Positions 24,529 to 38,252 are shown, counted from the stretch's first letter. The stretch: 64,000 bases of DNA from Ciborinia camelliae (GCA_025890175.1 JANPYM010000007.1:2437517-2501516), one strand, 5' to 3'. A program made the numbers and translations. The notes: generated from the letters alone by a model not told the origin.

Positions 24529-24702
24529 CAATCCAAATCCAAATCCAAATCCAAATCCAAATCCAAATCCAAATCCAAATCCAAATCCAAATCCAAATCC
24601 AAATCCAAATCCAAATCCAAATCCAAATCCAAATCCAAATCCAAATCCAAATCCAAATCCAAATCCAAATCCAAATCCAAATCCAAATCCAAATCCAAAT
24701 CA
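24529..24702. repeat. Hexanucleotide microsatellite (AAATCC), about 29 pure copies
   Basis: An uninterrupted run of AAATCC units of about 174 bp. It creates an artefactual Asn-Pro frame on the plus strand and an Asp-Leu frame on the minus strand. The absence of interruptions suggests recent expansion. Confidence 0.95.
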
Positions 24703-25116
24703 GATCTCCACATCCGCTGCATACCTACCTAGGTATTTATAGTACCATGACGCGACACGATTAATCATTTAACTAAACACCTTGCTGAACGTGCTTTGTT
24801 TGTATTCATGTCTAATATCTATCTACTTTTATATACATGCCATGTATGTATATATGGATGGTATTATTAATCTTGGATCTTGGTCCCCTGACCCCAATTC
24901 TCCGTATCGAGGAGGAAAAAAGAAGAAGAAAAGTCGTGTTTTCTTTCAAATAGCTCGTTCAATAGCAAAGTGTGACGTGATGTGATGTGTTTGTTTGAAC
25001 TCCGCCAAAAAAGATCTTCTTTGCCGCTCCCTCCCCTTCCCCTTCCCCTTCCTTTTAACACCATACCGTATCGTACCATATAATACAATCACCTCCCATA
25101 CATCCTTCATCTTTCA

Positions 25117-28100
25117 TCATTCACCGCCTCTATTTTTCCCAACATACCCACCCCAATCCGTTTTCGCCCCAACATCATCCTTCCAGCCCTCCGCATCCCA
25201 CAAACCCAACCCACAAAGATGTCTCATGGTCGGTCTTCCATGCGGACAATTCCACGGCTGATCGATTTCCCCCATATGCCTAACGACCTTCTCCATCTGC
25301 CCCCTCGTCAACGTCTTCCCAATCATAATACTACTCCGACAAGCCCTCATCGCAAACATTTTCCTCACCTTGCTCGGCCGCACCATTCCTCCTCGGCCCC
25401 CACTTTCCGCCAAGAGCGCGATCAATTCCTCAAGATCATTGATCGAAAATGTCGTTTCCCGTGACACCGGAAGCGATACAAGTTGGCATCTTCCTCCTAC
25501 ATCTTGGGATGAGGGATCGATGGTGAGGATGAATCCGTTCTGTTCTAGGATGTCGAGGTTTTCGGCTACGATTTCTTCTTCGAGTGCGGTTAGAGAAAGA
25601 GTTTTGGGGTAAACTAATCGTTGCGATTGAACTATTGTAGTAGCTTGGAGACGTTCAAAATTGTATTTCTCGTCTGATGAATGTTGATCGATAATGAAAA
25701 CATTATCTGCGGTTTGTATTCCACCATTTTCGGTTGCCGGCTCAGGGGCTTTGGACGCAAGAATGAAGCCGAGATTGAACTGGCCGATGACTTTCATTTT
25801 GGCAAAATCACTTTTAGAAATTGTAAGGGAAAGTCTCTCCTCTGCGCCATCAGAATCGAGTGCTTCGTCTTGAGAGCTAGAAGCAGTATGATTTGCGTAT
25901 AGAGAAAGTGCGTCATTTAGAGATTGAAATTGCTGGTTAATATCGACGAGGGTAGTATCCACATTCTGTGTCAAATTAAATGTCGACTCCTTCCTCTTTG
26001 CGCCACCTTTAAGTAGAGATTTTGCGCGAGAAGTATTTTCTTGTGATGGCAGCGCAGCCGCCCTTTCAGCTTCTTCAATCATTTCTTGCACCTTTGCTTC
26101 TTCCCGGACCTTCTTCTCTTTCTCGTCCATGTAATCTCCGTCTTCATCGTCGCCTGGAGAAACTGTCGGTGATACAGGAGCCTCCTCATCTGCAGAAGAA
26201 GCCACTGGTGAGTTTTCATTGGCCCCTGCATCTTTGAAATTGGTCATTGATGAAGTGACATCAGAAGCGCCTGGAAAATCAGGTCCAGCTGTTTCCAGCG
26301 TGGATTCTGGCTCCTCTATGTCTACCATATCTCCATCCTGACGAAACTCGCCAGGATCATCGCTGGCTTCCGAGACTTGAGTTCCAGGTGCGCCAAAAAG
26401 TCGACTAAGCCGGCTCCCAAAAGAGGGCATAGGTGTATTTCGTTGCAGCGCTCCACTATTACGTAAGGTTCCCGGTGTGCCATCGACCTTCAATCTCTTC
26501 GGGACAGGTGTTCCAATAGAACTAGTCACGGTGTGGTCACCAATTGTGATTGTAGCCATCTCCTGCTGAGAACATTGTGGTCTACTACTTCCAAGAGAGC
26601 TCAGTACTCCTGGGGTGGACATCGGAGATGGCGACAAAAGTTTTGGAACGGGCAGTTCTAAATCAGACGGACTAGGCGAATCTTCCGGACCTTCTACTGT
26701 TTTTGACCTTTCCCTGGAGACGCTAGCCTCGGCCATACGGTCATTGAAATCAGCAACGTTTCGAGGAGGTCTATACGTCGGTGCATGTTGAGAGTCTTGG
26801 GTAGTCGCAACCGAGCTTTCGGGGCTTACAAGGTCATCTTCAGCCTCCTCAGCTTGTGCAGCCTCCCTGCCAAACTTAGAGATCAGTCTCTGTTTTTCCT
26901 TCGACAGGCCTTCACGAATATCTTGCATAGTCTTAGGGGGTGCTGGACGCTGATCACCTCGATCCTCAGATTTACGGCTAGCCCAGTTCGAAATTAAGCT
27001 AATAGCCTCGCCATCTCGCGCCATTGAATTCCGCGATCCTGAAGTACGCTTTGCCTTTGAATTAGACTGCACGTTAGATTTTTCATTGTATGTACTTTGT
27101 GTTCTACTAGGTCTCCTGGATTCCGAGACTGCAGGTGAATCTTCTTCTTCCTCATCATCATCTTCCTCGGCAGACTGGGCAGATGCTTGAGAACGTCTTT
27201 CCGAAGCTTTAGATGCACTAGCAGCCCCTCTATCAATGGTCAATTGCTTATATTGAGGTTGCTTTTGCGCGGGTAACTGAGATACCGGCATAGTATGATC
27301 CTGGCCTTCAAAAAGCTCAGTGAGGGCCGCCTTAAGATTCTCCAACATACGACTTTGGTCATGTAGTAAAATGGTACGTTTATCAGGGCTGACATTGACA
27401 TCATACAGATGAGTATCTAATTCGATATTAGCAAATATGAATGGGGATTGCGTGCTTCCCCATCCATTGTATGATTTGTAGACTTCATTGAAAGCCTTTG
27501 CTACTTGGGGAAGTCCACAAGGTCTTGCATTCACGAAGAACATTTGCCTATCAGGAGTCTGGCGCCCTTCTCCCGAAGCTGGACGGGACATATGTCCAAT
27601 GATTCGAATATCTTTAGTACCACCATCATTTTGTGTAGTCCATCTTTGGCTAGGGCCGCTTGTAGGCTCTAATTCCAGACGTAAATCCAATGGAATTAAC
27701 TGCGTAAGAGTCTTCGCACCGAAAACATTAACAATGTTCTCTCTAGTAGTGGGGTTTCCTTTCGTAGAGAAAACGGTTGTCTTTTTCCCTTTGGCGGCCT
27801 GTTGCGAAACAGTAAACTTGATACCCGTTTGTATACAAGCATACTGACCCAATACACCTGTAACTTTGCTCCATTCTCGTTTGATGTTCTTCTCAAGCTC
27901 TCGTCGTCTCACTGGCAGATTGTTGAACAAGTTCTCTACAATCACTGTAGTCCCCTTCTGCGCCGCCACAACAGAGGTTCCTTTTAACTTCCCAGAAATC
28001 TCGAATTCGAGCTTCGTACCTTTCGGCGCATTTTCTGGCATGCATGTAATGACGGAGAAGTTCGACAGAGCACAGAGTGAAGACAAAGCTTCCCCACGAA

Positions 28101-28499
28101 ATCCAAACGTTTGAAGGGTGGTGAGATCGTTGTACGTTGACAATTTCGAGGTATGATGTTTGAGTGCTAAGGTATCGTAATTGTGCGGGGAAATCCCACC
28201 ACCGTTATCTTGAACCTCGATTGCTTCGAGCCCTTGATTTTTGAAACGCACATCTACCTGGTCCTTAGCAAATGGGAGCTAGGTGACGAAAGTATAGAGT
28301 TGTTCTTACCAATGCTCGTTGCTCCAGCATCCAGGCTATTCTCCACTAGTTCTTTCACCACCGAACATAAATCAACAATCACTTGGCCAGACTGGATCTG
28401 GTGAATCTGCGAATATTTAGATGATTAGTCATATATAGCAAAATTGTACTCGATAGATTTTCTCACCGTCCGGCCTTCAATAGGTTTTATGGTAGCCAT
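25117..28499 (-). CDS. PMS1: DNA mismatch repair protein PMS1 (MutL homologue)
   Basis: Partner of Mlh1 in the MutL-alpha endonuclease of nuclear mismatch repair. Three exons: 28467-28499, 28310-28406 and 25117-28253, with introns of 60 and 56 nt, encoding 1088 residues. The GHKL ATPase domain is complete: [19 protein letters not shown] and [12 protein letters not shown] in the first 110 residues, then the transducer domain to about residue 380. A long disordered Ser/Glu-rich linker (about 380-800) follows. The C-terminal domain has the endonuclease metal motif as [12 protein letters not shown] (the usual form is DQHAxxE), ACRSSI and a terminal CPHGRP. The 11-residue first exon ([11 protein letters not shown]) matches the usual PMS1 opening. 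The Ala-to-Ser change in the metal motif leaves the acidic and His ligands in place. Confidence 0.96.
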
Positions 28500-30208
28500 G
28501 GCATTTCTCCTTGTTGGTTAGACGCGGTTGATGGTGGGAAGACGCGCCCGAAGGTACATGACTTTAAAGTGGTTCGTTCTCGCGTCACCAAACGTCACTT
28601 CTTTTTGAGTTTCAAAAATGTTCAAATTTATTTATTCCATTTACTATATATATTGTAAGGAGTTTTTGGAAAACAAAATGCTAGGTATAGGTATAGGTAT
28701 ACTCGAAAAGAAAGAGGAATCGGTTAACTTATTAAGATGAAGACTCTAAGTGTAGGTAGGTGTAGTAGGTATTTACTGATATACTGTAGCTAGGTACTAA
28801 AATCAACATCAAGACTCAATACACGGGAAAGGATAGGATAGGATAGGATAATCAATGCCATCGGGTATGTCCAGTGTACTTTCCCCCTTCCCCAACTTTA
28901 ACTTTGCGGGGTTAGTTCATGTCAGGTCAAGTCACCGGGAGCACAGCAAATATCATGACCATTGATGATCATCAAACGGACGGACATCCGTCATCCCTCT
29001 TCTCTTCTCTCTTCCCTGCAACACCAGATGCTTGCTTGATATCCAACAATCTGAATGACATGATCGAATCTACCTAATAATACTTTTCCATTTACCTAAC
29101 CTATACAATTGACCTATACAATTGACCTATACAATTGACCTATACAATTGACCTATACAATTGACCTATACAATTGAGAGATCCATTGACCAATAGATAG
29201 TATTGTAGATTGGTGGCATTAGACGATAGATTAAGATTAGATTATTATGTGATGGGATGATTAGCTAATAGTCTCCTTTGGAAACCTTCACCGCTTTTGG
29301 TCGATCATTAGTACTAGGTACGGGTCGCATCCTCATTCCATTGGTACCGGGAGGAAGATAGCATGATAGGTAGGTATGATAAGATAAGGGATTTTTTTTA
29401 ATTCTGCATTCACATCACATCACATGAACGATTGAAGCCGAAGTTTCTTCAGAATCATGAACTTTTTATTCCACCTTCGAAACTTTTATCTTATCAGCAA
29501 AAGCTACACTATACCACAACGCTGCCATCTGCATAGTATATAGACAACTGGCCGGCATTCGTTGGGAAAAAGAGAAGCGGTAATGCATGAACATGCATGG
29601 CCAGCACCAGCTTTTATTTCGCTCTTGCATGAGCAGAAGAGGAAAAATCTGCCAGGAAATAATCCGGCTTTCATATCTACTCCTAACACTCCGTTGAAAT
29701 TCATAGCTTAAAATTTCCCTTTTGTCCCCCCAGCCCCAAGTGTTGTCATTCGTGAAAAAAAAAAGGTCAGGCTTCATGATTTTGCCGGTTCCGAGTCTAA
29801 AAATCGACATTGTCAATCGTAATAGCTGGAGGAGCGGAAAGTGAAACGTGGGTTATTATTTTGACATTAATGTGGCGACGCGACCATCCATGCGTCTATT
29901 CGAATATTTTTTTGGTAATGTGATGAGGATCCTGGACGTGAAAAGAAATGCAAGAAATGGAGCGCATGTTTTCGTGGTAGTACAATCCATCAATAGATGT
30001 GGATACTGGAATGCCAGTAGCATTTGACGTGAAGAGAATGCAAACAAATTTCCATCGCGGTAACGTGCTGCATTACGAGTAGAGGAAAGATTTCGTTAGG
30101 CTGGTATCATCGACAAGAAGCAAAAGGAAAAACCACGCGCCAATCTTGACATTCCATAATTCGCATATAAGATCAAGGAGAGGTCATGGTGATGGTGATT
30201 TTGCTGAA
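28500..30208. other. Intergenic region between PMS1 and the GATA factor
   Basis: PMS1 promoter side and the 3' flank of the GATA-factor gene. Contains GGTATAGGTATA repeats near 28685, AGGATAGGAT repeats near 28832 and the 13-bp array described separately. An open frame at 29466-29816 (minus) has no recognisable features and probably lies in the 3' UTR region. No gene called. Confidence 0.55.
29101..29177. repeat. 13-bp tandem repeat (CTATACAATTGAC), six copies
   Basis: Six perfect head-to-tail copies, the last missing its final base, about 0.6 kb upstream of the PMS1 start. Each unit contains CAATTG, an E-box-like palindrome. Confidence 0.92.
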
Positions 30209-32307
30209 CTATGAAGTGACTGATTGTGGAGTAGACGATTCGCTGTCCCCAACCATGTCTGCGACACGCATTTTCTTAGCGCGGGGTGCCCCATCACGCA
30301 ACTCGTTGAGTTCACGTTCAACATCATCCAAGCGACGTTTTAATTGGTTTTCTCTGCGTTGAGATTCCTCGAGTCGATTCAGGAGGTTGTGTTCCGATTC
30401 TCGACGCATCTCCTCTCCTCGACGCGCATTGGCTTCATCTTGTTCAAGTTGGGTGACCCGACCACGGAAGAGTTCATTTATAACTTCGAGTTCACTGACA
30501 CGGGTTTTCAAAGATGAATTCTGAGCGATAAGCTGTTCGTATGTTTGGGGTACTTCGAGACCATGTGGGCCATTCATAGATGGGGACGTAGATCGAATAT
30601 CGCCAGGAGACGGTTGTCGAATATGCATAGGTGGGAGTGATGGGGAATGATTGTAATGGTGTTCTTCTAATCCATGTCCGTTGAATGAGGGCAAATGATT
30701 ACCATACATCGAAGGAGTCGCAGTTCTGGAAATAGGAGAGTTCGATCCATCGGAATGGCCATTGGCAGATTTTCCTGATGTTCTTCTATGTCCGAGAGAA
30801 CCTGGTGGTGGTGTACCAGCTTGCGATCTTGCTTGGTCAAGACCATTAGCTTCATAGAGAGTCTGCGACAAGACGCGTTAGTAATCATGCCATTTCTTCG
30901 CCATCAATTTCAATATGGTAAATAGGTACCTTTTTCTTTGCACTCTGTGCTGTGCCCGAACTTTTAACGCGGTTTCGACTCTTGATAACATCTGTCTTGA
31001 GGCTTATCGGCCGAGGTCTTCCATGCAGCTTCAAAAACAGACCACAAGCATTGCATAATACGGATCCTATTTCATCTCTTCGCCATAATGGAGTTGTAGA
31101 AGTCTGACAATTCTGACAGGTGGGCTGTTGAGTTTCGCGATCATTGTTAGCCATTGTAGCCATGATTGTTATTGTTGTATTGATAAATATGAGATTTGCT
31201 TCAAATCGCTATCGTTATCGTAGATTGGAAAAGGAACGAAAATTCTCGCAGATTGTTGCTCTGCTGATATCGCTTGGGCTTGGGGCTTAATTGATTAAAC
31301 TCAAGTGGGATGGAGAGGGACGGGAAATGCCGATAAGGTTCCGGTCTACGGTTGACCATGAAGACTAATGATGATCGATAACCCATCGATAAAGAAAGGG
31401 ATGACCATCGGATATGGATATGGGTATTTATCAAATTTATCGGAATACTTATCCCCAAAAGATAGGAGATAGATGAGATGGAGAGGAGAGGGGAGGGGGA
31501 GGTGATCTTTAGAACCATCACCATCACCATCATGGAATAGCAATTGACAAGATATAGATAAATTGAATGTAAAGAAAATAAGGAAATGAGAAAATAAGAG
31601 AATGAATATATATATACATAAATACATATATATCCAGTAGATATATATACATACCGGTGAATTGTTTTGTCCTCCTCCAGAAGTAGCAGATGGTGATGAT
31701 GTCGCATACCCCATACTTCCATTTTGTCCAACATTGAATGCCCTATGGTGTTCTGAATTAGCCTTTGAATCATGCATTATGCTGTACATCAGAATAAGAG
31801 GTCCAGAAATATATATCAACACGATAAAATAAAATAAAATATATGAAATACGCTTCTCATTCTTGAAAAGGTTTCAAGAAGTCTAATGTCAAACTTTTGA
31901 GTGAAGCAAGGATCTCCAGGAACAATTTTCTTTGTTCTTTCCTCCAACAATTAAAAATCGTTCAATTCAATCATATTTTGTATGGTAGCTTCCTTCCACA
32001 TCATCATCCGAGGCAATTGCAATATGAAATTATAAATTATCGTTTCCTCCACATTCCGAACGTACCTTAATTGTGGTGAATTTGTACCCGAAGCTATTGA
32101 AGCAAGTGCTGATAGTCCAGGTAGTTGCGGCAGAGATGTGCTGTGGTGTAGAGAGGAGTTCACGGTTGAGGTCGAAGATGGTCGAGAAATAGGATCCATG
32201 GGTGGCATGATGGGCAAAGATTGCCTTCCATCACTCATTGAGGGTGACATTCGGAAGGGTGGCAGATCTCGACTTTGATCTCTCGAGGAAGGCCGGAGAT
32301 GATCCAT
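30209..32307 (-). CDS. areB: GATA zinc-finger transcription factor, AreB/ASD4 type with C-terminal coiled coil
   Basis: Four exons by hand: 32066-32307, 31655-31781, 30930-31124 and 30209-30862, 405 residues. One class IVa GATA finger (C-x2-C-x17-C-x2-C, starting near residue 126) has [19 protein letters not shown] and the basic tail [22 protein letters not shown]-terminal coiled coil (about residues 285-370) carries [19 protein letters not shown]. This combination marks the AreB/Asd4/NreB/Dal80-like repressor group, which opposes AreA in nitrogen catabolite control; the role is taken from the family. Intron 1 is 284 nt, intron 2 is 530 nt, the last is 67 nt. Intron 2 contains an in-frame ATG at 31163 that runs into the finger exon, so an alternative short protein starting just before the finger is possible. 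The 32307 start follows an upstream in-frame stop, but a further 5' exon cannot be excluded. Confidence 0.9.
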
Positions 32308-34453
32308 GGGCGATGCCCGATAAATGGGTGCGAGTGTGGAAGCCGTGGTTGCGGTTGAGGGGGGTTGTTATTAAATCGCGTCCGAAGTAGAACGCGAGGT
32401 GTATTGGGATATTAGGGATGGAATCGATTGTTCCTTGAATATTATATCTCCTCAAATGTCTATGTTTAAATAGCAGAGATCGTTCGATTAAAGATAGGAA
32501 GTAGGATGAGTTGTATGCTGACACTGGTAGCTGGGCTGGAATTATGATTCGAAAACTGCAGGTAGGTAGTGAAAGAGCATAAGACTTTTTGGTTCGCTCA
32601 AACGAATGACGGGATGAAACTCGAACTTTTGAAGGAATTGATTGAATTCTTGGGTATATGAGAACGATGAATGAAGAGACAGTAGATGATGTTACAAACA
32701 ATACAAAGTATCAAATCAGAGTTGCAAAAGATTGAGAAAGAAGTTCTTGTCACTTTGAAAGGAAAGGAATTGCAGCTGGATCCTGGCCCCTTATCCATTC
32801 GCGCTACCTTGCAATCTATAAAAAGGATACTACCGGACGCAAGGTACCTGATAATGACAGGCTCCAAAAATGTACAATTTTTTACTACGAGGAATGAGTT
32901 ACCTACCTACCTACGTATCATTGCTGAAGTCAAAGAATGTATTTGAAATTGGGAGCGAGGTACAATATGAACGAGTTTCATATTGTTCATATTGTTATGA
33001 TTGAATTACTTACTTCACCTCCTCACCATCCCCTCAACAACTTCTAGTTACAGTACATGATTGATTGATTGATTGATTGATGCATGCAAGATCGCATCAT
33101 CTAGTTTGAAGCTGCTAAGGAGCTAAGGAGCTATGGTAACGTGAGGTTTCAAGATCTTGTAAGTTTCTTAGATAGACTGATAGTATGCTATCTTCTAGAA
33201 GCAGTACGACGGAACAAAATCGATTTGTTTTGAATCGAAGCAATCATAAGTCAAAGTATGGTAAGCTTATCCTAAAATACATATTTCTCATCTCGGAGTC
33301 TAGGACGAGCACAACCTTGTTACCTCTCTCATGCACTTATGCGGTCGATGTAGGCCAAGCCCTAGTTGTCACAATTCATCCATAACCTTGATAGTTACCT
33401 AGTCCCTTAAGTCTAGTTGGTCTAATTCGATTCGATCAAGCCAAACGATATGATATGTACCTAATGATATGTATCCGGGCGGAGGAGAGGAGATGAGGAG
33501 AAGATCCACCACGCTTTAGCGCTAAGGCGGCACAAGGATTGGAAAGTTCCTTATGACCTGAGATAAATGAGTGGATCAGATTAGTTGGCAGTCGATCAAC
33601 ATTCAACCAAAGTACAAGGGAATAATTAAGGCTGACCATTAGGAATCCTTGAAACGAGCTGTCGAGAACATTTCTAGTTTACCCCTGAGATCGAATTTTA
33701 AGATTACGGTCCTTCTGGTGGGTTGGAAGGAAGCTTAAGGAAGGAAAGGATGGAAATAAAATGTGTCACGAGCCAATTGGAAATACCTCATTAGATTAAT
33801 AGATTATTAGTTGTCTTGATTATATGTAATAATACCTATTTGTGTCGTGCTTATACAAAAAAGACATATCTCACATCCCCCGGATAAGCTGATTGACGTA
33901 TTTCAATCAATGATACGCATGAACGATATGAACGATATGAACGATATGAACTGGCGTGAACAGCATGAACGGCACAACCGGGCAGGTTACCATTGGAATC
34001 CTACATAAGATGAGGGTCTTGACTCTTCAGCTGATAAGAAGAGGGCCGAGTTGTACGGAGTACGGGTGCGGAGTAGGAAAAACGTTTATGCATGTCGTGG
34101 GAGTAGGCGGACACAATTTGATAACGTTAACGTTAGTTCTAATCACTAACAATTATTACAATAATCTGTCGATCCATCGATCCATCAATCCTCGGCTTGG
34201 TTTCAGGGGTAAAGAAATATTCCGATCTAGCCGATCGGACCGATCGGGAAAGATGGCTCGTGACTGTATATCACGTGGTATACTGCTTTGGCGTCAGTAA
34301 TCGGCTGCCGTAGTCCACCCAAGGTTCGAAAGCTTCTACGGAAACCTAGATCAAATGTGCACGATCTCAAAAATATTCTGCCCATGAACTTTTTTCCGAA
34401 TAGCAAATTACTCTTGAAGCTTCATCAAACACCTCTCACCACCAACCTTCAAG
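32308..34453. other. Divergent intergenic region between the GATA factor and KRR1
   Basis: 2.1 kb shared upstream DNA. Contains a TTGA tetranucleotide run (33058-33081), CGATATGAA repeats (33922-33950) and CTACCTACCTACG near 32902. Open frames such as 32686-32946 (plus) show no domain or membrane features and probably overlap the GATA-factor leader. No gene called. Confidence 0.55.
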
Positions 34454-35574
<1,121 letters not shown>

Positions 35575-36723
35575 AGAATAATTTTTCATGGAATTTCAAG
35601 GATCGTATTATTGAGGCGCAATCGGGAGTTCGTGGGAAAGATACTCAAATACAACTGAGTTAGGTTGTATAAACTCGTACCAATTCAAGTATTTTCTACG
35701 CGCTCACTTGCAAGGCAATGCTCTTCAAACTTGTACCGACAATCTGGTGATGACCGGACTGACAGTGGGGAAAAATTTATTAGCATAGGAATTCTGTGGG
35801 CAATATAAAATATTGGAGATAGACAAGCTGATTGGCATAGCATACTATCTAGGTACGTCGTAGGTCGATGGATCTGGATCCGCTGACAAAGATCACACGT
35901 CTCCAAGTTTAGCCCCAAGCTATCCAATCTTAATACTTTAATAATACCTTATATTCATGATACGATCTTTTAACTTATATCTCCAAGCACACGCCTGCAA
36001 AGATAATTGGATATCTTTTATCTCAGCCCCTGTAGACGCATCTCTGATCTGCATATATGCGGAGAAGACGGCAGTTGCCAGCTATTCTTCATTCCAACCA
36101 TTCAATGACGAAGGACAGCAATACTCTTCAAACATGAAAATTCAATTAGATTATCCAGTTATAATCGGGAATTTGCAACAAGTTGGGAAGGTGGTTGCGT
36201 TTCGTGGCTGTCGTGGCTAAGAAGATTTTGTTGCTAGAAAGTCTAGAATAAGAAGAAGCTTGTGTCCTGGCGAGTGCTTGGCATTCCACTCGCGAGCATC
36301 GCTGGAGGGTGCCATCTCCAAGGATTCGTGGATGGACAAGATTCTTGGCGGACGACGGCCGTCCCCGACTTATGCTATCAGTCGTTTGCCATATGCAAGT
36401 TGAGGTCGTTCCGTATCTTTGATGTGTTATTCGTGGATGGTGTTGAAGATCTTTGAGGGGTGGGTGGATGATGGGTGGAAGGGGGAGGCAAAGTTGGGGT
36501 TACCTGCCTCTTTCATAACCACCATCACGGAGTGGAAAAATTATGTGGATGGCTTCGCATGTACATTTTTGGAGGCCTCTCTCTAGTAGTGGTCAAAGTG
36601 ATGTATTATCTGGAGTATAAAGAAGCGTGTTTTCGGAGCTTTCAACCGGCCAGCCTCTCAATCCAACACCAGATAACTCCCTATTGCTTTTCTCTCTATC
36701 TTTCTTGGCATCTAAAATCCATC
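35575..36723. other. Intergenic region upstream of the secreted nuclease
   Basis: KRR1 3' flank and nuclease promoter. A CT-rich stretch (36685-36710) lies just before the nuclease ATG. Open frames here (for example 35957-36220, plus) lack recognisable features. No gene called. Confidence 0.55.
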
Positions 36724-38252
36724 ATGAAGGCTCAAACTAGTGCAGTGCTTCTCCTTCTCTCCTCTTGGGTCCCAGCTACATACGCTTGGGGTGCCTTGGG
36801 GCATGAGACTGTTGCATACATTGCCACTAACTTTGGTGCGTAACCATCTCGTCATAGTATCATTCATATATGGTATCTAACATCAGTCTTCCAAAGTCTC
36901 TACGGCTACGAAAGACTATTTCCAAGGCATCTTGGGTAATACCAGCACAGACTACTTGGCCTCTGTTGCTACCTGGGTTAGTCTTTCAACCACTGGTATC
37001 ACAAGTGAACATATGATTTTAATTACTTCGCAGCCCGATTCGTATCGATATACCACTGCTGGTAAATTCTCAGCACCTTTTCATTATATCGATGCTGAGG
37101 ATAGCCCACCTACATGTGAGTTCATGGGTCTTCATTATTTTAGTTTGTTCGTGGCAAATTAGCAGGGAAAAGACGACCTTGCTCTCCTAAACTGCCTTGT
37201 GATTTTCTTTTTGATTTAACACCAATGTTCCAACCATCTAGCCTGCGGTGTTGAATATTCCAGAGATTGTGGATCTGCAGGATGTGTCGTTAGCGCCATC
37301 AACAACTACGTGAGTATATCACAACTAGGTTCCATGCACAAGCAATACTAAGAAACCACAGACAACTATTTTGCAAAAGGGCACCGCAAGTGCTGCTAAT
37401 TTGGAAATTGCAGCCAAGGTAAGCACCAATCCTCTATCCAAAAGCAATTATTGATATATCCCAGATGATCATTCACGTATGTTCTGATTTCCTCTCCCAA
37501 CTCCGGAGGCTGTCATATCTCCGTTCTCCTTATTCCACATGCCACTCCCAAGGCACATGGGTCACTTGCAGCAAACAGATGCTTCAAACCCTCTTTCTCC
37601 CCTCATGGACAAACCGCCCATCGAGGTATACTCACAAACTTACAAATTCATCTTTACTCATCCATCCTAGTTCATCGGGGATATCCACCAACCCCTCCAC
37701 GACGAAAACCTCGACGTGGGCGGAAACACCATCGCGGTAACCTACGCCGGCGCCACCACCAATCTGCATTCCATCTGGGACACGGCCATCCTGGAACAAT
37801 ATGTGGGCGGCTACTCACTAGCCGATGCGAAATCCTGGGCCGCGACTCTCACCACCGCTATCCAAACCGGTTCGTATTCCTCGCTGAAAGCCGCGTGGTC
37901 GGAAAATATCAACATCGATGATCCGGTCACGAGTTCCATGGTCTGGGCTTCCGATAGCAATGCGTATGTTTGTAGCACCGTTATTCCCAATGGTGTTGCG
38001 GCGGTTGAGTCCGGCGATTTGTCGACAAATGGGTATTATACTAGTGCGATCCCAGTGGTGCAGTTGCAGATCGCGAAGGCCGGGTATAGGTTAGTTTGGT
38101 TTGGTTTAGTGGATCCTTGAACATTCTTTATTTTTCTTGGGGAAGTTGGGAAAACCTCACGGGGGCAAGTGCATGACTAATTTGAACTAACTGTTGTCGA
38201 TAGACTTGCCGCCTGGTTGGATTTGATCGCTACGGGTTCCACTACCCTCTAA
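36724..38252 (+). CDS. Secreted S1/P1-type nuclease
   Basis: Extracellular zinc-dependent single-strand nuclease and 3'-nucleotidase. Eight exons by hand: 36724-36835, 36897-36976, 37034-37115, 37242-37309, 37362-37418, 37465-37476, 37671-38089 and 38204-38252, giving 292 residues, the usual size. A signal peptide ends in ATYA, so the mature protein begins with Trp, which is itself a zinc ligand in this family (WGALGHE). Further ligand motifs are PDSYR (usually ADxxR), FHYID, the cluster H-FIGDIHQPLHDE and NLHSIWD. Exon 6 is only 12 nt (Met-Ile-Ile-His) and supplies the His before FIGD. Cysteines in the SCGVEYSRDC region match the family. All phases agree. An in-frame upstream extension was rejected because the signal peptide starts cleanly at 36724. 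Exon edges around the microexon deserve transcript support. Confidence 0.9.

Larger units (their letters stand above)
21917..25116. other. 3.2-kb gene-free region between LEU1 and PMS1
   Basis: Holds the LEU1 promoter (21917 to about 22350), TACCTAGGTA-like palindromes (near 22266, 22595, 23463 and 24724), a strongly AT-rich island (about 22620-23285), a C-rich stretch full of ATCC and CACCAT repeats (23640-24290) and a long hexanucleotide array. No gene is supported; open frames in the C-rich part are repeat-driven. Confidence 0.6.

Noticed and set aside
24341..24742. Asn-Pro repeat protein
   Set aside because: Direct translation of the AAATCC microsatellite; no non-repeat coding features.
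29101..29177. Possible CRISPR-like array
   Set aside because: The units are directly tandem with no spacers, and the genome is fungal; the same applies to the other tandem repeats here.
32686..32946. 86-residue plus-strand open frame
   Set aside because: No recognisable domain, membrane segment or splice partner; lies in the upstream region of the GATA-factor gene.
36475..36723. N-terminal extension of the nuclease frame
   Set aside because: The frame is open upstream, but the signal peptide begins cleanly at 36724 and the extension would bury it.
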